The notes beneath the pieces are model-generated. The model ran no database searches and was not told the origin of the DNA. It was given only the letters and a program-made list of their open reading frames with translations. Shown here piece by piece: positions 17,424 to 26,900 of a DNA stretch of 64,000 nucleotides; position 1 is the first letter of the stretch, and each line of letters begins with the position of its first letter. Both the position numbers and the translations under genes were made by a program. Source of the stretch: Shewanella ulleungensis (GTDB taxonomy: Bacteria > Pseudomonadota > Gammaproteobacteria > Enterobacterales > Shewanellaceae); NCBI RefSeq assembly GCF_014648315.1, contig NZ_BMQW01000001.1:372001-436000 (forward strand). The letters are read 5' to 3'.

Positions 17424-19574
17424 ATGAGTTACCAACCCTTATTATTAAACTTTGACGAAGCAGCACAACTAAGACAGTCGTTAAATACAGATACACTTTT
17501 AGGCAAAGCCTTAACGCGTGACATTGCTCAAACAGACGACTATATGACAACCGTAGGCATTGAAGTACCCGGTCACGGTGAAGGTGGTGGTTATGAACAT
17601 AATCGTCATAAACAAAATTATATCCATATGGATTTAGCGGGGCGGTTATTTTTAATCACCGAAGATGATAAGTACCGCAATTACATTGTTGATATGTTAT
17701 CGGCTTATGCCACTGTGTACCCAACTTTAGAAAGTAATGTTAGTCGTGACAGTAATCCTCCTGGAAAACTGTTTCATCAAACATTAAATGAAAATATGTG
17801 GATGCTTTATGCATCTTGCGCTTATAGCTGCATTTATCACACCTTAGATGAAACTCAAAAACACCATATTGAAGACAACTTACTTAAACAAATGATTGAT
17901 ATGTTTGTTGTTACCTATGCGCATGATTTTGACATTATTCATAATCATGGTTTATGGGCTGTTGCTGCTGTCGGTATTTGTGGTTACGCGATAAACGATC
18001 AAGCATCTGTTGATAAAGCACTGTATGGACTTAAGTTAGATAAAGTCAGTGGTGGATTTTTGGCTCAATTAGATCAATTGTTTTCACCTGATGGATATTA
18101 CATGGAAGGGCCGTATTACCATCGTTTCTCGTTACGGCCTATTTACTTGTTTGCTGAAGCCATTGAACGTCGTCAACCCGAAATAGGGATTTATCAATTT
18201 AACGACTCAGTGATTAAAACTACATCATATGCGGTAATGTCGACTGCGTTTCCTGATGGCACGTTACCAGCGCTAAATGATTCATCTAAAACCATCAGTA
18301 TTAATGATGAAGGTGTGATAATGGCGACGAGTGTGTGTTATCACCGTTATGAGCAGAATGACACCTTATTAAGTATGGCTAATCACCAGCAAGATGTATG
18401 GGTACACATTTCTGGATTAACCTTGTCTAACGCGGTTAAAGACACCGATAACATTAAACCATTTAGCTGGGGCAGTTTGTTTGTCACTGACGGCCCTGAA
18501 GGTGAAAAGGGTGGCGTTGGTATTTTGCGTCATCGTGATGCAAAAAATGACGATACCATGGCACTGATCTGGTTTGGTCAACATGGTAGCGACCATCAAT
18601 ATCATTCAGCACTTGATCATGGTCATTATGACGGTTTGCACTTAAGTGTCTTTAATCGTGGGCAAGAAGTGTTACACGATTATGGTTTTGGTCGTTGGGT
18701 CAACGTAGAACCTAAATTTGGCGGTCGTTATATCCCAGAGAATAAATCATATTGTAAGCAAACTGTTGCTCACAATACGGTCACCGTAGATCAAAAAACA
18801 CAAAACAATTTTGATACAGCCCGAGCTGAATCAAAATTCGGTCAAAAACATTTCTTTAAGGCTGACGATTCAAGTTTACAAGGAATGAGCGGTCGTATTA
18901 CCGATTATTATGATGGTACAGACATGCAGCGCAGTATTATTGTTGCTGACATTGCAGAGTTTGAAAAACCACTGGTTATTGATGTTTATCGTATTTTAGC
19001 CGATAAGCCCCACCAATATGATTTACCTGTGCATCACTCAGGACAAATTATTCGTACCGATTTTGATTACCAAACGATGTCCACGTTAAAACCACTGGGT
19101 GCTGACAATGGTTATCAACACTTATGGCATGTAGCATCTGGAAACGTGAGTGGTAGCAGTTTAGTCAGTTGGTTGCATGGCAATAGCTATTACAGTTTAG
19201 TGTCGAGCGCTACACCAGAGAGTAAAGTTATATTTGCCCGCACAGGTGCAAACGACCCTGACTTTAACTTGCGCAGTGAGCCAGCCTTTATTTTACGTCA
19301 GTCAGGACAAAACCATGTATTTGCGTCTGTCTTAGAAACTCATGGCTATTTTAATGAATCGATTGAGGCATCTGTTGGTGCTCGTGGATTGGTTAATGCT
19401 GTTGAAGTGCTGGGTTATAGTGACAGTGCAACAGTGATTAATATCAGCACAACTAGTGGTAACCACTATGCGGTCGCTATTTGTAATCTTACTGGTGAAG
19501 CAATAGATGGCAAGCACAGCGTTGAGTTTAATGGAAAAAGTTACCAATGGCAGGGCGCATTTGCCGTATTGTAA
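17424..19574 (+). CDS. Oligoalginate lyase, PL17 (second of a tandem pair)
   Basis: A 716-residue paralogue of the preceding enzyme with the same two-part structure and key segments (IIHNHGLWAVAAVG, YYMEGPYYHRFS, GHYDGLHLSVFNRGQE). It also lacks a signal peptide. It differs by an insertion around HGSDHQYHSALDHGHYDG next to the active-site region, suggesting a different substrate preference (for example guluronate- versus mannuronate-rich or chain length); that is inference. Co-transcribed with the first copy and followed by a strong terminator at 19628. Confidence 0.92.
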   Translation: MSYQPLLLNFDEAAQLRQSLNTDTLLGKALTRDIAQTDDYMTTVGIEVPGHGEGGGYEHNRHKQNYIHMDLAGRLFLITEDDKYRNYIVDMLSAYATVYPTLESNVSRDSNPPGKLFHQTLNENMWMLYASCAYSCIYHTLDETQKHHIEDNLLKQMIDMFVVTYAHDFDIIHNHGLWAVAAVGICGYAINDQASVDKALYGLKLDKVSGGFLAQLDQLFSPDGYYMEGPYYHRFSLRPIYLFAEAIERRQPEIGIYQFNDSVIKTTSYAVMSTAFPDGTLPALNDSSKTISINDEGVIMATSVCYHRYEQNDTLLSMANHQQDVWVHISGLTLSNAVKDTDNIKPFSWGSLFVTDGPEGEKGGVGILRHRDAKNDDTMALIWFGQHGSDHQYHSALDHGHYDGLHLSVFNRGQEVLHDYGFGRWVNVEPKFGGRYIPENKSYCKQTVAHNTVTVDQKTQNNFDTARAESKFGQKHFFKADDSSLQGMSGRITDYYDGTDMQRSIIVADIAEFEKPLVIDVYRILADKPHQYDLPVHHSGQIIRTDFDYQTMSTLKPLGADNGYQHLWHVASGNVSGSSLVSWLHGNSYYSLVSSATPESKVIFARTGANDPDFNLRSEPAFILRQSGQNHVFASVLETHGYFNESIEASVGARGLVNAVEVLGYSDSATVINISTTSGNHYAVAICNLTGEAIDGKHSVEFNGKSYQWQGAFAVL

Positions 19575-19627
19575 TGGATACAGCCATCTTGATGTGTTGA
19601 TGACGTAGACTTAACAGGTTGAGCAAA

Positions 19628-19655
19628 AAAGGTTGAACAGTAATGTTCAACCTTT
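19628..19655 (+). terminator. Intrinsic terminator of the PL17 pair
   Basis: Arms AAAGGTTGAACA and TGTTCAACCTTT around GTAA, with further A and T runs outside. Usable in both directions. Confidence 0.9.
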
Positions 19656-19763
19656 TTATTTAGCCCTTCAAATAATCGCTTAGTTTCAGCTTTTTACTTG
19701 AAATTTTAGTAGTAATAAGTGCAAAGATCTGTTTGATCACCATTTATCTGAGGTGACTTTATG

Positions 19764-20828
19764 TTATTGCTTTAATGACAAACGATAAAAACTAACTTGA
19801 GTATAATCTCCCGCTTCAACGCCATCGTTGTTACATGCAGTGCCCCAAATAGGGTGTTCTTTACCTTGATTACACTGGTTATAAGCACCTGCTTTAAAAT
19901 ACATAGTGTCGTTTGCAAAACCAACATCTTTAGGGTGCCCAGGTAAACCTTTACTGAGATCGGTCGTAAACGTTTTTGTTTGTGAAAAACGGGTGCCTGG
20001 ATGCTTAATGAATGTCAATGTCATGATGTTTTGTTCAACATGAATATCATAGCTAAATAGTTCGCCTAACTTTATACCATCTTTGGGCGCAAGGTCTTTA
20101 GCCGTTAAATTGGTTTCTCCCCATATGAGGTGAGGCACATCATAACGTTGTGACACATCTTTTGGCGTTACTTCATAATTCCAAAAAAGAGAACCCGTGT
20201 CATGAGCGGGTAACTTTCGGTAATAAATCTTTAATGGTTCTGTTTTTGCGCCATGAATTTGCCCCACAACAACAGAATGTGAAGGAAATTTACTGTCATC
20301 ACCATTAGTGCTAACCCAATCAACTGCAACAGTGGCAGATAACTGTCCACCTATTGCACCGTATTTAGCTCGTTGTGGATTGGCTGCTATCGCAAAATTA
20401 TTACTGGGATCAGACGGCGTGACATTGTCATTACTCGATAACATAGCACGTAATTCTGACCGGGCATTTTTACTGTTTGCCGTTGTTGGCGCTGTATTTG
20501 GGGATTTCATTACCATCGCACCTGTAAGTGGATCGGTATAGAACCAAAAATAATCGGTGAACGGTCTTGCTACATCATTTAATTGAGTTGCATTTATCTC
20601 CATAACATCACCGAGACGGGAAGGTCGATGATCTGGAACCGGTAAATTAATCTTCCATTTCGTTAAATCAAAGTTTTGACTAGGAGCTTTTTGTTGGCTG
20701 AGTGTGGCACTTAACTGAGACTTATACTGTGCTAGTTCATTTTCCAAATCTGCGGCGTTAGCCAGTGGCAATAGGGTTAAGCCAATAATACTGATTGATG
20801 TAAGTTTACCGTAAGTTAATCGTCTCAT
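19764..20828 (-). CDS. Secreted alginate lyase, PL7
   Basis: Endo-acting alginate lyase of the alginate_lyase2 fold (PL7). The 354-residue protein has a signal peptide ending near LLPLANAA (about residue 25), a short coiled linker, then the jelly-roll domain starting NFDLTKWKINLPVP. The three family motifs are present: ARSELR, VVVGQIHG (catalytic His) and MYFKAGAYNQC (catalytic Tyr). The QIH form is usually linked with cutting of guluronate-containing blocks. No lipobox is seen, so it is likely secreted or periplasmic. It is a single-gene unit facing away from the symporter gene, with operator 2 at its promoter. Confidence 0.92.
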   Translation of the reverse strand: MRRLTYGKLTSISIIGLTLLPLANAADLENELAQYKSQLSATLSQQKAPSQNFDLTKWKINLPVPDHRPSRLGDVMEINATQLNDVARPFTDYFWFYTDPLTGAMVMKSPNTAPTTANSKNARSELRAMLSSNDNVTPSDPSNNFAIAANPQRAKYGAIGGQLSATVAVDWVSTNGDDSKFPSHSVVVGQIHGAKTEPLKIYYRKLPAHDTGSLFWNYEVTPKDVSQRYDVPHLIWGETNLTAKDLAPKDGIKLGELFSYDIHVEQNIMTLTFIKHPGTRFSQTKTFTTDLSKGLPGHPKDVGFANDTMYFKAGAYNQCNQGKEHPIWGTACNNDGVEAGDYTQVSFYRLSLKQ

Positions 20829-20868
20829 TTAAGACCTCTTTATAAGATTTAATTTATTAAAAATACTC

Positions 20869-20887
20869 TTATTAGTAATACAAATAA
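20869..20887. promoter_or_regulatory. FadR-type operator 2, PL7 promoter
   Basis: TTATTAGTAATACAAATAA, nearly palindromic, 40 bases before the PL7 start; the core TAGTAATACAA fits TNGTNNNACNA. Confidence 0.65.
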
Positions 20888-21154
20888 AGAGGGTGATAGG
20901 ACATAAAACATAAATAAAGATACCAATGAATCTTTTAATGTCGATTAAATACCTCAAATACATAGACAGAGTTAATTGGCCATCATAAACCTAAAATGAT
21001 AGTAATTTAAAATTAGTGATTATTTGCAATTGTTTACGACATTGTTTTGGCAGTGTGATATGAGTTGTTGTTACCAAATGACGCTTAGCCAGTTTAGAAA
21101 TTAGACACAGCTTTAGTCACAGGAATTAAATAAGATCCGAGTCACTAAATTGAC

Positions 21155-21172
21155 TTATTGTAGTACAAATTG
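21155..21172. promoter_or_regulatory. FadR-type operator 3, second symporter promoter
   Basis: TTATTGTAGTACAAATTG, 52 bases before the symporter start; the core TTGTAGTACAA fits TNGTNNNACNA. The rest of the 396-base gap between the two divergent genes shows nothing else I can name. Confidence 0.6.
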
Positions 21173-21224
21173 GGTGTGTGAAAATTTATACTTATTAGCA
21201 ATAGAAACTACAGAAGGTACAAAA

Positions 21225-22982
21225 ATGGAACTCAATACAATTATCGTCGGGATCTATTTTCTATTCCTAATCGCAATCGGTTGGATGTTTAGAACGTTTA
21301 CAACAAATACCAGTGACTACTTCCGTGGCGGAGGAAGCATGTTGTGGTGGATGGTAGGTGCAACTGCATTTATGACGCAATTTAGTGCATGGACATTTAC
21401 CGGAGCCGCAGGCAAAGCTTACACAGATGGTTTTGCTGTGGCTTTTTTATTTTTAGCCAATGCCTTTGGCTATTTGATGAATTATGTCTATTTTGCCCCC
21501 AAATTCCGTCAATTGCGGGTAGTTACCGTTATTGAAGCGATAAGAATGCGTTTTGGTAACACAAACGAACAAGTATTTACTTGGACGGGGATGCCAAACA
21601 GTGTGGTTTCTGCTGGTATTTGGTTAAACGGTTTAGCCATTATTGCATCAAGCATATTTGGTTTTGATATGACCACCACGATTGTGCTAACGGGTTTAGT
21701 GGTACTTGCTATGTCGGTAACAGGTGGTTCATGGGCGGTTATTGCATCAGACTTTATGCAAATGGTGATCATTATTGCTGTGACATTAACCTGTGCAATA
21801 TCAGCGATGGTTTATGGCGGTGGCCCTGTTAATATCGTTGAAAACTTCCCTACAGAGTCGTTCATTACAGGAGGTGATTTAAATTATTTGAGCATTTTTA
21901 CCCTTTGGGCTGTGTTTATTTTTATCAAGCAGTTCAGTATTACCAACAACATGCTTAATTCTTATCGCTATCTAGCTGCTAAAGACTCTAATAATGCACG
22001 TAAAGCGGCATTGTTGGCCTGTATTTTAATGACCATAGGACCTGTTATTTGGTTTATGCCAAGTTGGTTTATTGCAGGGCAAGGCATTGATTTAGCCGCT
22101 GCATATCCAGAAGCAGGCAGTAAAGCGGCTGACTTTGCTTATTTATATTTTGTAGAAAACTACATGCCTGTTGGCATGGTTGGTTTGTTAATTGCTGCAA
22201 TGTTTGCCGCAACGATGTCATCAATGGACTCTGGGTTAAATCGTAACTCGGGTATCTTTGTTAAAAACTTCTACGAACCCATTTTACGTCCTAACGCATC
22301 AGAAAAAGAATTAGTAACCGTATCTAAACTTACCTCAACGGCTTTTGGTATCGCAATTATATTGGTTGCATTGTTTATTAATTCGCTAAAAGGATTGAGT
22401 TTATTTGACACCATGATGTATGTGGGTGCCTTACTGAGTTTTCCTATGACGATACCTGCTTTTTGTGGCTTTTTTATCAAGAAAACACCTGACTGGGCAG
22501 CATGGGGCACTTTAATTATGGGGGCATGTGTATCCATTGTGGTGGGGCTAATTATTACACCAGAAATGATTGAAAACTTCTTTGCATTAGACAATCAATT
22601 AACCACCCGTGAGTGGGCCGATCTAAAAGTCGCTATTGGTTTGATTAGCCATATTGTGTTAACCGGCGGATTCTTTGTGATGTCTACACTCTTTTATAAG
22701 CCCTTGTCAGACGACCGCCAACGCAACGTAGATGCCTTTTTTGACAACCTAGCGACTCCATTGGTATCTGAAGGTGAGGCACAGAAAAAACTGGATAATA
22801 AACAACGTAAAATGCTCGGTACATTAATTGCGTCAGTGGGCATTGCGATCATGGCCATGTTTGCACTACCTAATCCATTTTGGGGCCGAATGACGTTTGT
22901 ATTGTGCGGCGTCATTGTATTGGCTGTTGGCTTATTATTGGTTAAAGCGGTTGATGACAACATTGAAGCTAAAGCCGCTTAA
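21225..22982 (+). CDS. Na+/solute symporter (SSF), probable oligoalginate importer
   Basis: Second SSF-family carrier, 585 residues, very like the one at 11155 (shared FTTNTSDYFRGGGSMLWWMVGATAF region and TQFSAWTFTGAAG). It would bring oligoalginate or monouronate across the inner membrane with sodium. Start ATG 21225 follows GAAGG by seven bases; the frame is open 25 codons further up across the operator. It heads an operon with the PF05426-type lyase gene 37 bases downstream. Two non-identical paralogues in one locus suggest different oligomer sizes or compositions, as proposed for ToaA/ToaB; this is inference. Confidence 0.86.
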   Translation: MELNTIIVGIYFLFLIAIGWMFRTFTTNTSDYFRGGGSMLWWMVGATAFMTQFSAWTFTGAAGKAYTDGFAVAFLFLANAFGYLMNYVYFAPKFRQLRVVTVIEAIRMRFGNTNEQVFTWTGMPNSVVSAGIWLNGLAIIASSIFGFDMTTTIVLTGLVVLAMSVTGGSWAVIASDFMQMVIIIAVTLTCAISAMVYGGGPVNIVENFPTESFITGGDLNYLSIFTLWAVFIFIKQFSITNNMLNSYRYLAAKDSNNARKAALLACILMTIGPVIWFMPSWFIAGQGIDLAAAYPEAGSKAADFAYLYFVENYMPVGMVGLLIAAMFAATMSSMDSGLNRNSGIFVKNFYEPILRPNASEKELVTVSKLTSTAFGIAIILVALFINSLKGLSLFDTMMYVGALLSFPMTIPAFCGFFIKKTPDWAAWGTLIMGACVSIVVGLIITPEMIENFFALDNQLTTREWADLKVAIGLISHIVLTGGFFVMSTLFYKPLSDDRQRNVDAFFDNLATPLVSEGEAQKKLDNKQRKMLGTLIASVGIAIMAMFALPNPFWGRMTFVLCGVIVLAVGLLLVKAVDDNIEAKAA

Positions 22983-23019
22983 TACATGATGGCATGTAAA
23001 TAACGTTAAGGTAAGTAAT

Positions 23020-24276
23020 ATGACAGTATTTAAAAAAGTCTCATTAGCAGCATGTATTCTTACAGTATTGAGTTCACCATTAATGGCCAGTGATTTTGTT
23101 TTTTTGGACCCACAAACATTAGCGTCAAATAGAACGATATTGCACTCAGCAGATGCAACGACATCAATGAAACGCAGTTACCAATTGCTGCTTGAAGAAG
23201 CTGATTTAGCCATAAAGTCGGGCCCTTTTAGCGTAACAGATAAAGGTATGACGCCGCCCAGTGGTGATACACATGACTACATGAGTATTAGTCCATATTG
23301 GTGGCCAGATAATAGTAAAGCAGATGGTTTACCCTGGATTCGTCATGATGGGAAAACTAATCCTGCGTCAAAAACTGATGAGACAGACTCAAAACGGATC
23401 GGCAATTTTACTCGCAGCGTAAGGGCAATCGCGCTAGCCTATTACTTTAGCCAAGATGAAAAATATGCACAGCAAGGTATTCAACTCATTCGAACTTGGT
23501 TTATTAATGAATCAACTAAAATGAACCCTAATGTCAAATTTGGACAAGGTGTACCTGGTGTTGCAGATGGTCGACGTAGCGGCATTATTGACACCAGAAC
23601 ATTAGCCGAACGTTTGCTTGATGCTATTGCGATATTATCAACATCATCCCAGTGGACTACTGCTGACGAGTTAGCCATAAATCAATGGTACTGTGAATAT
23701 CTTGACTGGATGATTATAGATGATTTAAGTGGAGGCCCGAAAGGCGAAGCATATTCAGTGAATAACCACGGTACCTGGTATGACTATCAATTAGCGGGTA
23801 TTTCATATTTTTTAGGTAATAAACCACTTGCCAAGCAAATGGTGCAAAAAGGTAAAATGCGCATAGATTCACAATTTGAAGCAGATGGCTCACAACCCCA
23901 TGAAATTGAACGAACTCGCGCTTATCATTACCATTATTTCAGTTTGGATCCTTTAGTTGGTCTTGCTCAGTTAGGAGAAAAGTTGGGGATCGACTTGTGG
24001 CACTACACAAATCAACAAGGTGGCTCATTAATCAAAGGTATTGAGTTTATGGCTCAGTACCATGATCCTGTGGTTAAATGGCCATACAGCCAAAAAGATA
24101 AACGAAGACGTGTTGAACGTATGACACCACTTTATCTTAAAGCGGGAATTGCATTAGATAAACCAGAATGGATAAGCTTAGCCACGGATACTGACTTTAG
24201 CGGGTTTAATGTGAAGCAAGACTTATCCGAAGTATGGGCACAACGTGATATTGAATTATTGTATTTAAAGCAGTAG
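23020..24276 (+). CDS. Exported alginate/uronate lyase, PF05426 type (PL5/PL38-like)
   Basis: Predicted polysaccharide lyase with the alpha/alpha toroid fold of the Alginate_lyase family. The 418-residue protein has a signal peptide (cut near LMASDF, residue 24). Landmarks are HDYMSISPYWWPD near residue 87, SVNNHGTWYDYQ (catalytic Asn-His region) and DGSQPHEIERTRAYHYHYFSLD. The PYWWPD form is more like PL38-type proteins than classic AlgL (PL5), but I cannot assign the family number with certainty. It is co-transcribed with the symporter and followed by a terminator. It likely works in the periplasm on oligomers that pass the porin. Confidence 0.85.
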   Translation: MTVFKKVSLAACILTVLSSPLMASDFVFLDPQTLASNRTILHSADATTSMKRSYQLLLEEADLAIKSGPFSVTDKGMTPPSGDTHDYMSISPYWWPDNSKADGLPWIRHDGKTNPASKTDETDSKRIGNFTRSVRAIALAYYFSQDEKYAQQGIQLIRTWFINESTKMNPNVKFGQGVPGVADGRRSGIIDTRTLAERLLDAIAILSTSSQWTTADELAINQWYCEYLDWMIIDDLSGGPKGEAYSVNNHGTWYDYQLAGISYFLGNKPLAKQMVQKGKMRIDSQFEADGSQPHEIERTRAYHYHYFSLDPLVGLAQLGEKLGIDLWHYTNQQGGSLIKGIEFMAQYHDPVVKWPYSQKDKRRRVERMTPLYLKAGIALDKPEWISLATDTDFSGFNVKQDLSEVWAQRDIELLYLKQ

Positions 24277-24311
24277 CTCGCGCTAATCAGTAAACCGTAT
24301 TTTTGTTTGTT

Positions 24312-24351
24312 GGGTTAACTTTTTACACTTTGGTGTATGAAAAGTTAACCC
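24312..24351 (+). terminator. Intrinsic terminator of the symporter-lyase operon
   Basis: Arms GGGTTAACTTTT and AAAAGTTAACCC around a 16-base loop that can pair further, followed by T6. Confidence 0.9.
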
Positions 24352-24529
24352 TTTTTTATGCTTATTGCGTGTTGATGTCATAAGGTAATCACTTTATCGG
24401 CTGTCGATATTATGTTTGACGGTTAAGTAAATTAGGGCCGTTTGATGACTAATTTATTATGGTGGCCGTGGTTAATCACTCATTATGGCTAACGCATGTT
24501 TGTACTTAAAATTGAAGATAAGGAAAATT

Positions 24530-24838
24530 ATGTCTAGTGAAATCATTAAGTCTTCATTTACTGCTGTACAAATTGGTGTTGCAAGATCTGATGGAAAATT
24601 ACACTTAACTCAATCAACTATTATTTTTGAACCCTTTAATAAAGCACAAGGTTTAGGTCCTTACACTCTAATACGAGATGATATTGATTCTGTTACCAGG
24701 TGTATGGGAAAGGGGGGCGGTATTATGCCTGTCACGGCTGATGCGATTCGAATTACTCTCAAAAGCAAACAGGTTTATGAGTTTATTATAGCCGAACCTA
24801 ATCAATGGATTGCAGCTTTAAGTCGACCGTTGAATTAG
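24530..24838 (+). CDS. Small cytoplasmic protein, unknown function
   Basis: 102 residues, no signal peptide and no membrane segment. The pattern of short beta strands followed by a C-terminal helix (LTQSTIIFEPFN, TLIRDDIDSV, IRITLKSKQVYEFIIAEPNQWIAAL) resembles a PH/GRAM-like fold, but this is only a visual impression. The ATG at 24530 is preceded by AAGGAAAA and is preferred over the upstream in-frame ATG at 24485, which has no ribosome binding site. It lies between alginate operons but shows nothing that links it to alginate. Confidence 0.6.
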   Translation: MSSEIIKSSFTAVQIGVARSDGKLHLTQSTIIFEPFNKAQGLGPYTLIRDDIDSVTRCMGKGGGIMPVTADAIRITLKSKQVYEFIIAEPNQWIAALSRPLN

Positions 24839-24900
24839 CCTGATTTTATGATGTGATACATTATAAAAATGAGTGTTAACTCACTAATGATGTTATATAA

Positions 24901-24930
24901 AAACCGCCATTGACGGGTCAATGGCGGTTT
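24901..24930. terminator. Bidirectional intrinsic terminator
   Basis: Arms AAACCGCCATTGAC and GTCAATGGCGGTTT with a two-base centre. It separates the small + strand gene from the - strand lyase gene and can serve both. Confidence 0.85.
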
Positions 24931-24987
24931 GATTAATGACAGTAAATCGGGGGGGGATGAAACACTAGTTTATTGGTGGTTAGCCAT

Positions 24988-25863
24988 TTAAAACTTGGTT
25001 TCTTCGACTGAATATTTCAAGTTATAAAAGTGTGCTTCACTTTGACCATTTTCAAATTGATTATACACACCGGCTTTAAAATAACTGCGCATGTGTGTCC
25101 AATAATCAAGTTTGTGGTCAACCACATTGTCACCGTTAAAGTCGATGATTAATCTTTGATCGCCTACAGCAATGTCGAAATGCACCGGATTTAGGGGATC
25201 ATGTTCGCCTAAATCATAACGAGTGTAAGCTTTTTTACAGATTTGCTTTTCACGGTTACCAAATTCTTTTGAGCAATTTACGGCATTGTTTTTAACAATG
25301 GCCCAATAGTGATTGTTAATACCACGACGTTCACCTTCCCATACAATTCGAACGAGTGGGTGAGGGATGTAACCGGCTCCGTGTTTTCCATCATCATGAG
25401 TGCCTTTGTTATGCACTTGCAAAAAAGTCATTTCATCACGTTCAGGATCACTGTTTTTAATGGCATTCATTGGGTCAATCAGCATTAAATCAGCGCTTAA
25501 CTTATATATCTTATCTGGATTATCTGTTTTGAAATTTTCAAGGATGCGTAATTCATTACGCAACTTATAGCCTTGCATTTTGAACACAAGAGCTTCTGAA
25601 CCTTTATCTACGTAAAAGTTCTCGTCCATTACGCCTGTAAAATTACTGTCTGAAGCCACTTCATTTTTACTGCCTTCTTTGGCATTCGGTGTCGATATTT
25701 GTAATTTTGAAGCACTTAAAATAGAGTCAAATTTAGCGTAATCGGCAGGTACACCACGTTGACCATTGCTTGGCATAACCTTGATTGGTTCATAGGTGCT
25801 CATGCAACCTGCAAGTAGTACAGATGACACCATTAACATGGTCGTCGAAAGCTTTAGATTCAT
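24988..25863 (-). CDS. Alginate lyase lipoprotein, PL7/PL18-like
   Basis: Lipid-anchored lyase of the alginate_lyase2 fold. The 291-residue protein has a lipobox LLAGCMS near residue 19. The catalytic landmarks of the fold are present in diverged form: LRNELR, FLQVHNKG (His) and SYFKAGVYNQF (Tyr). The QVH form is usually linked with mannuronate-rich substrate. It is more distant from the two clear PL7 enzymes here and may belong to PL18 or an unnamed PL7 subgroup. It is the last gene of the - strand group PL6, repeat lipoprotein, porin, lyase; a hairpin at 25959 separates it from the porin gene. Confidence 0.8.
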   Translation of the reverse strand: MNLKLSTTMLMVSSVLLAGCMSTYEPIKVMPSNGQRGVPADYAKFDSILSASKLQISTPNAKEGSKNEVASDSNFTGVMDENFYVDKGSEALVFKMQGYKLRNELRILENFKTDNPDKIYKLSADLMLIDPMNAIKNSDPERDEMTFLQVHNKGTHDDGKHGAGYIPHPLVRIVWEGERRGINNHYWAIVKNNAVNCSKEFGNREKQICKKAYTRYDLGEHDPLNPVHFDIAVGDQRLIIDFNGDNVVDHKLDYWTHMRSYFKAGVYNQFENGQSEAHFYNLKYSVEETKF

Positions 25864-25958
25864 ACTATTTCCTTTACCGCTAACGTTGTTTTAGTCCAAA
25901 AGCATTAGGGTGAAATGTTGGTGAGAAGGGGAGATTCTATTTTGATACGATAAGTTAT

Positions 25959-25992
25959 CAGCCGACATTGACATGTTTGTCTATGTCGGCTG
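25959..25992 (-). terminator. Hairpin between porin and lyase genes
   Basis: Arms CAGCCGACAT and ATGTCGGCTG around 14 bases; no clear T run follows on the - strand, so it may only partly stop transcription or protect the upstream mRNA. Confidence 0.45.
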
Positions 25993-26001
25993 GCTTATTA
26001 T

Positions 26002-26817
26002 CTAGAATCGGTATTTGTATCCCACTTCCATGGCATTATCATGCTTACCGTACCAGTCGTACCCACCATTTCGCTCTTCTGTATGGCTAGGTTTGTTAAG
26101 CTTTTGCTTTAACTTGAACTTGGCATAGAATGCATGTTCGCGCGCTTCAGGCATACGATACTCAGCGCTAAATTCGTGTTCCCAAGCAGTTTGCTTGTTG
26201 TTATCGAAAATGTGTTGTTCAACACCAGAGCTGTTTAGATTTGAAGATAACTTTTGTAATAGGATTGCATCCCATACAAAGGTAAATGCATCCCAACGAT
26301 ACGTTAACCAAAAGTCATAACGCATTTCTTTATTGATATCGTCTCTCTCACCTTCACCAATACGAATTCTGTCAAGGTTGGTTGAATATCTTGCTCGAAA
26401 TTTTGTACTGATGTTTTTAGTGATCCGATAGCCATAATATGCGCCAACACGTATGTTCTTCGAGTCTTCTTTAATTTGATAATCTAGAACCGGACCTGCT
26501 TGGTGTTTTTTATTACCCCAAGTGTATTTATAGTCCGTTTTAAAGTTCATTTCATATTGTTCAGGTGCATAACCCGCGTCTGTTTCAGGTACGCTGCGAT
26601 CATATAACCACACTTGTTCGATACCAAATTGAAAACCATTACGCATACGATGTGCAAACTCAACCTTTGGCTTATCGGTACGCCCCTCTAAAAGTTTATG
26701 TTCCCATTTTACGGCGATGGTACTTGATCCTGGTCTTACATCATCTGAGTCATCAGCTACTGCATTAAAGGCGAGTAACCCTAAAACACCTGCACCCACT
26801 GCAACATATTTATTCAT
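26002..26817 (-). CDS. kdgM: KdgM-family oligouronate outer-membrane porin
   Basis: Monomeric beta-barrel channel that lets acidic oligosaccharides (here probably oligoalginate) through the outer membrane. The 271-residue protein has a signal peptide (cut near AVADD, about residue 21), alternating amphipathic strands rich in Lys/Arg and aromatic residues (VRVGAYYGYRI, KFRARYSTNL, YDFWLTYRW) and a terminal Phe (GYKYRF), the outer-membrane sorting signal. The basic lumen fits an anionic substrate. It lies in the same transcript direction as PL6 and the repeat lipoprotein. No FadR-type operator is seen directly upstream, so it probably depends on the PL6 promoter. Confidence 0.88.
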   Translation of the reverse strand: MNKYVAVGAGVLGLLAFNAVADDSDDVRPGSSTIAVKWEHKLLEGRTDKPKVEFAHRMRNGFQFGIEQVWLYDRSVPETDAGYAPEQYEMNFKTDYKYTWGNKKHQAGPVLDYQIKEDSKNIRVGAYYGYRITKNISTKFRARYSTNLDRIRIGEGERDDINKEMRYDFWLTYRWDAFTFVWDAILLQKLSSNLNSSGVEQHIFDNNKQTAWEHEFSAEYRMPEAREHAFYAKFKLKQKLNKPSHTEERNGGYDWYGKHDNAMEVGYKYRF

Positions 26818-26900
26818 TTTTTATATCCTAATTTTGTCATAAATACCTCTTTGCAAACTTGTATTTAGTGTGAAGTAGCAAAGAGGATTACAATGTTTAA

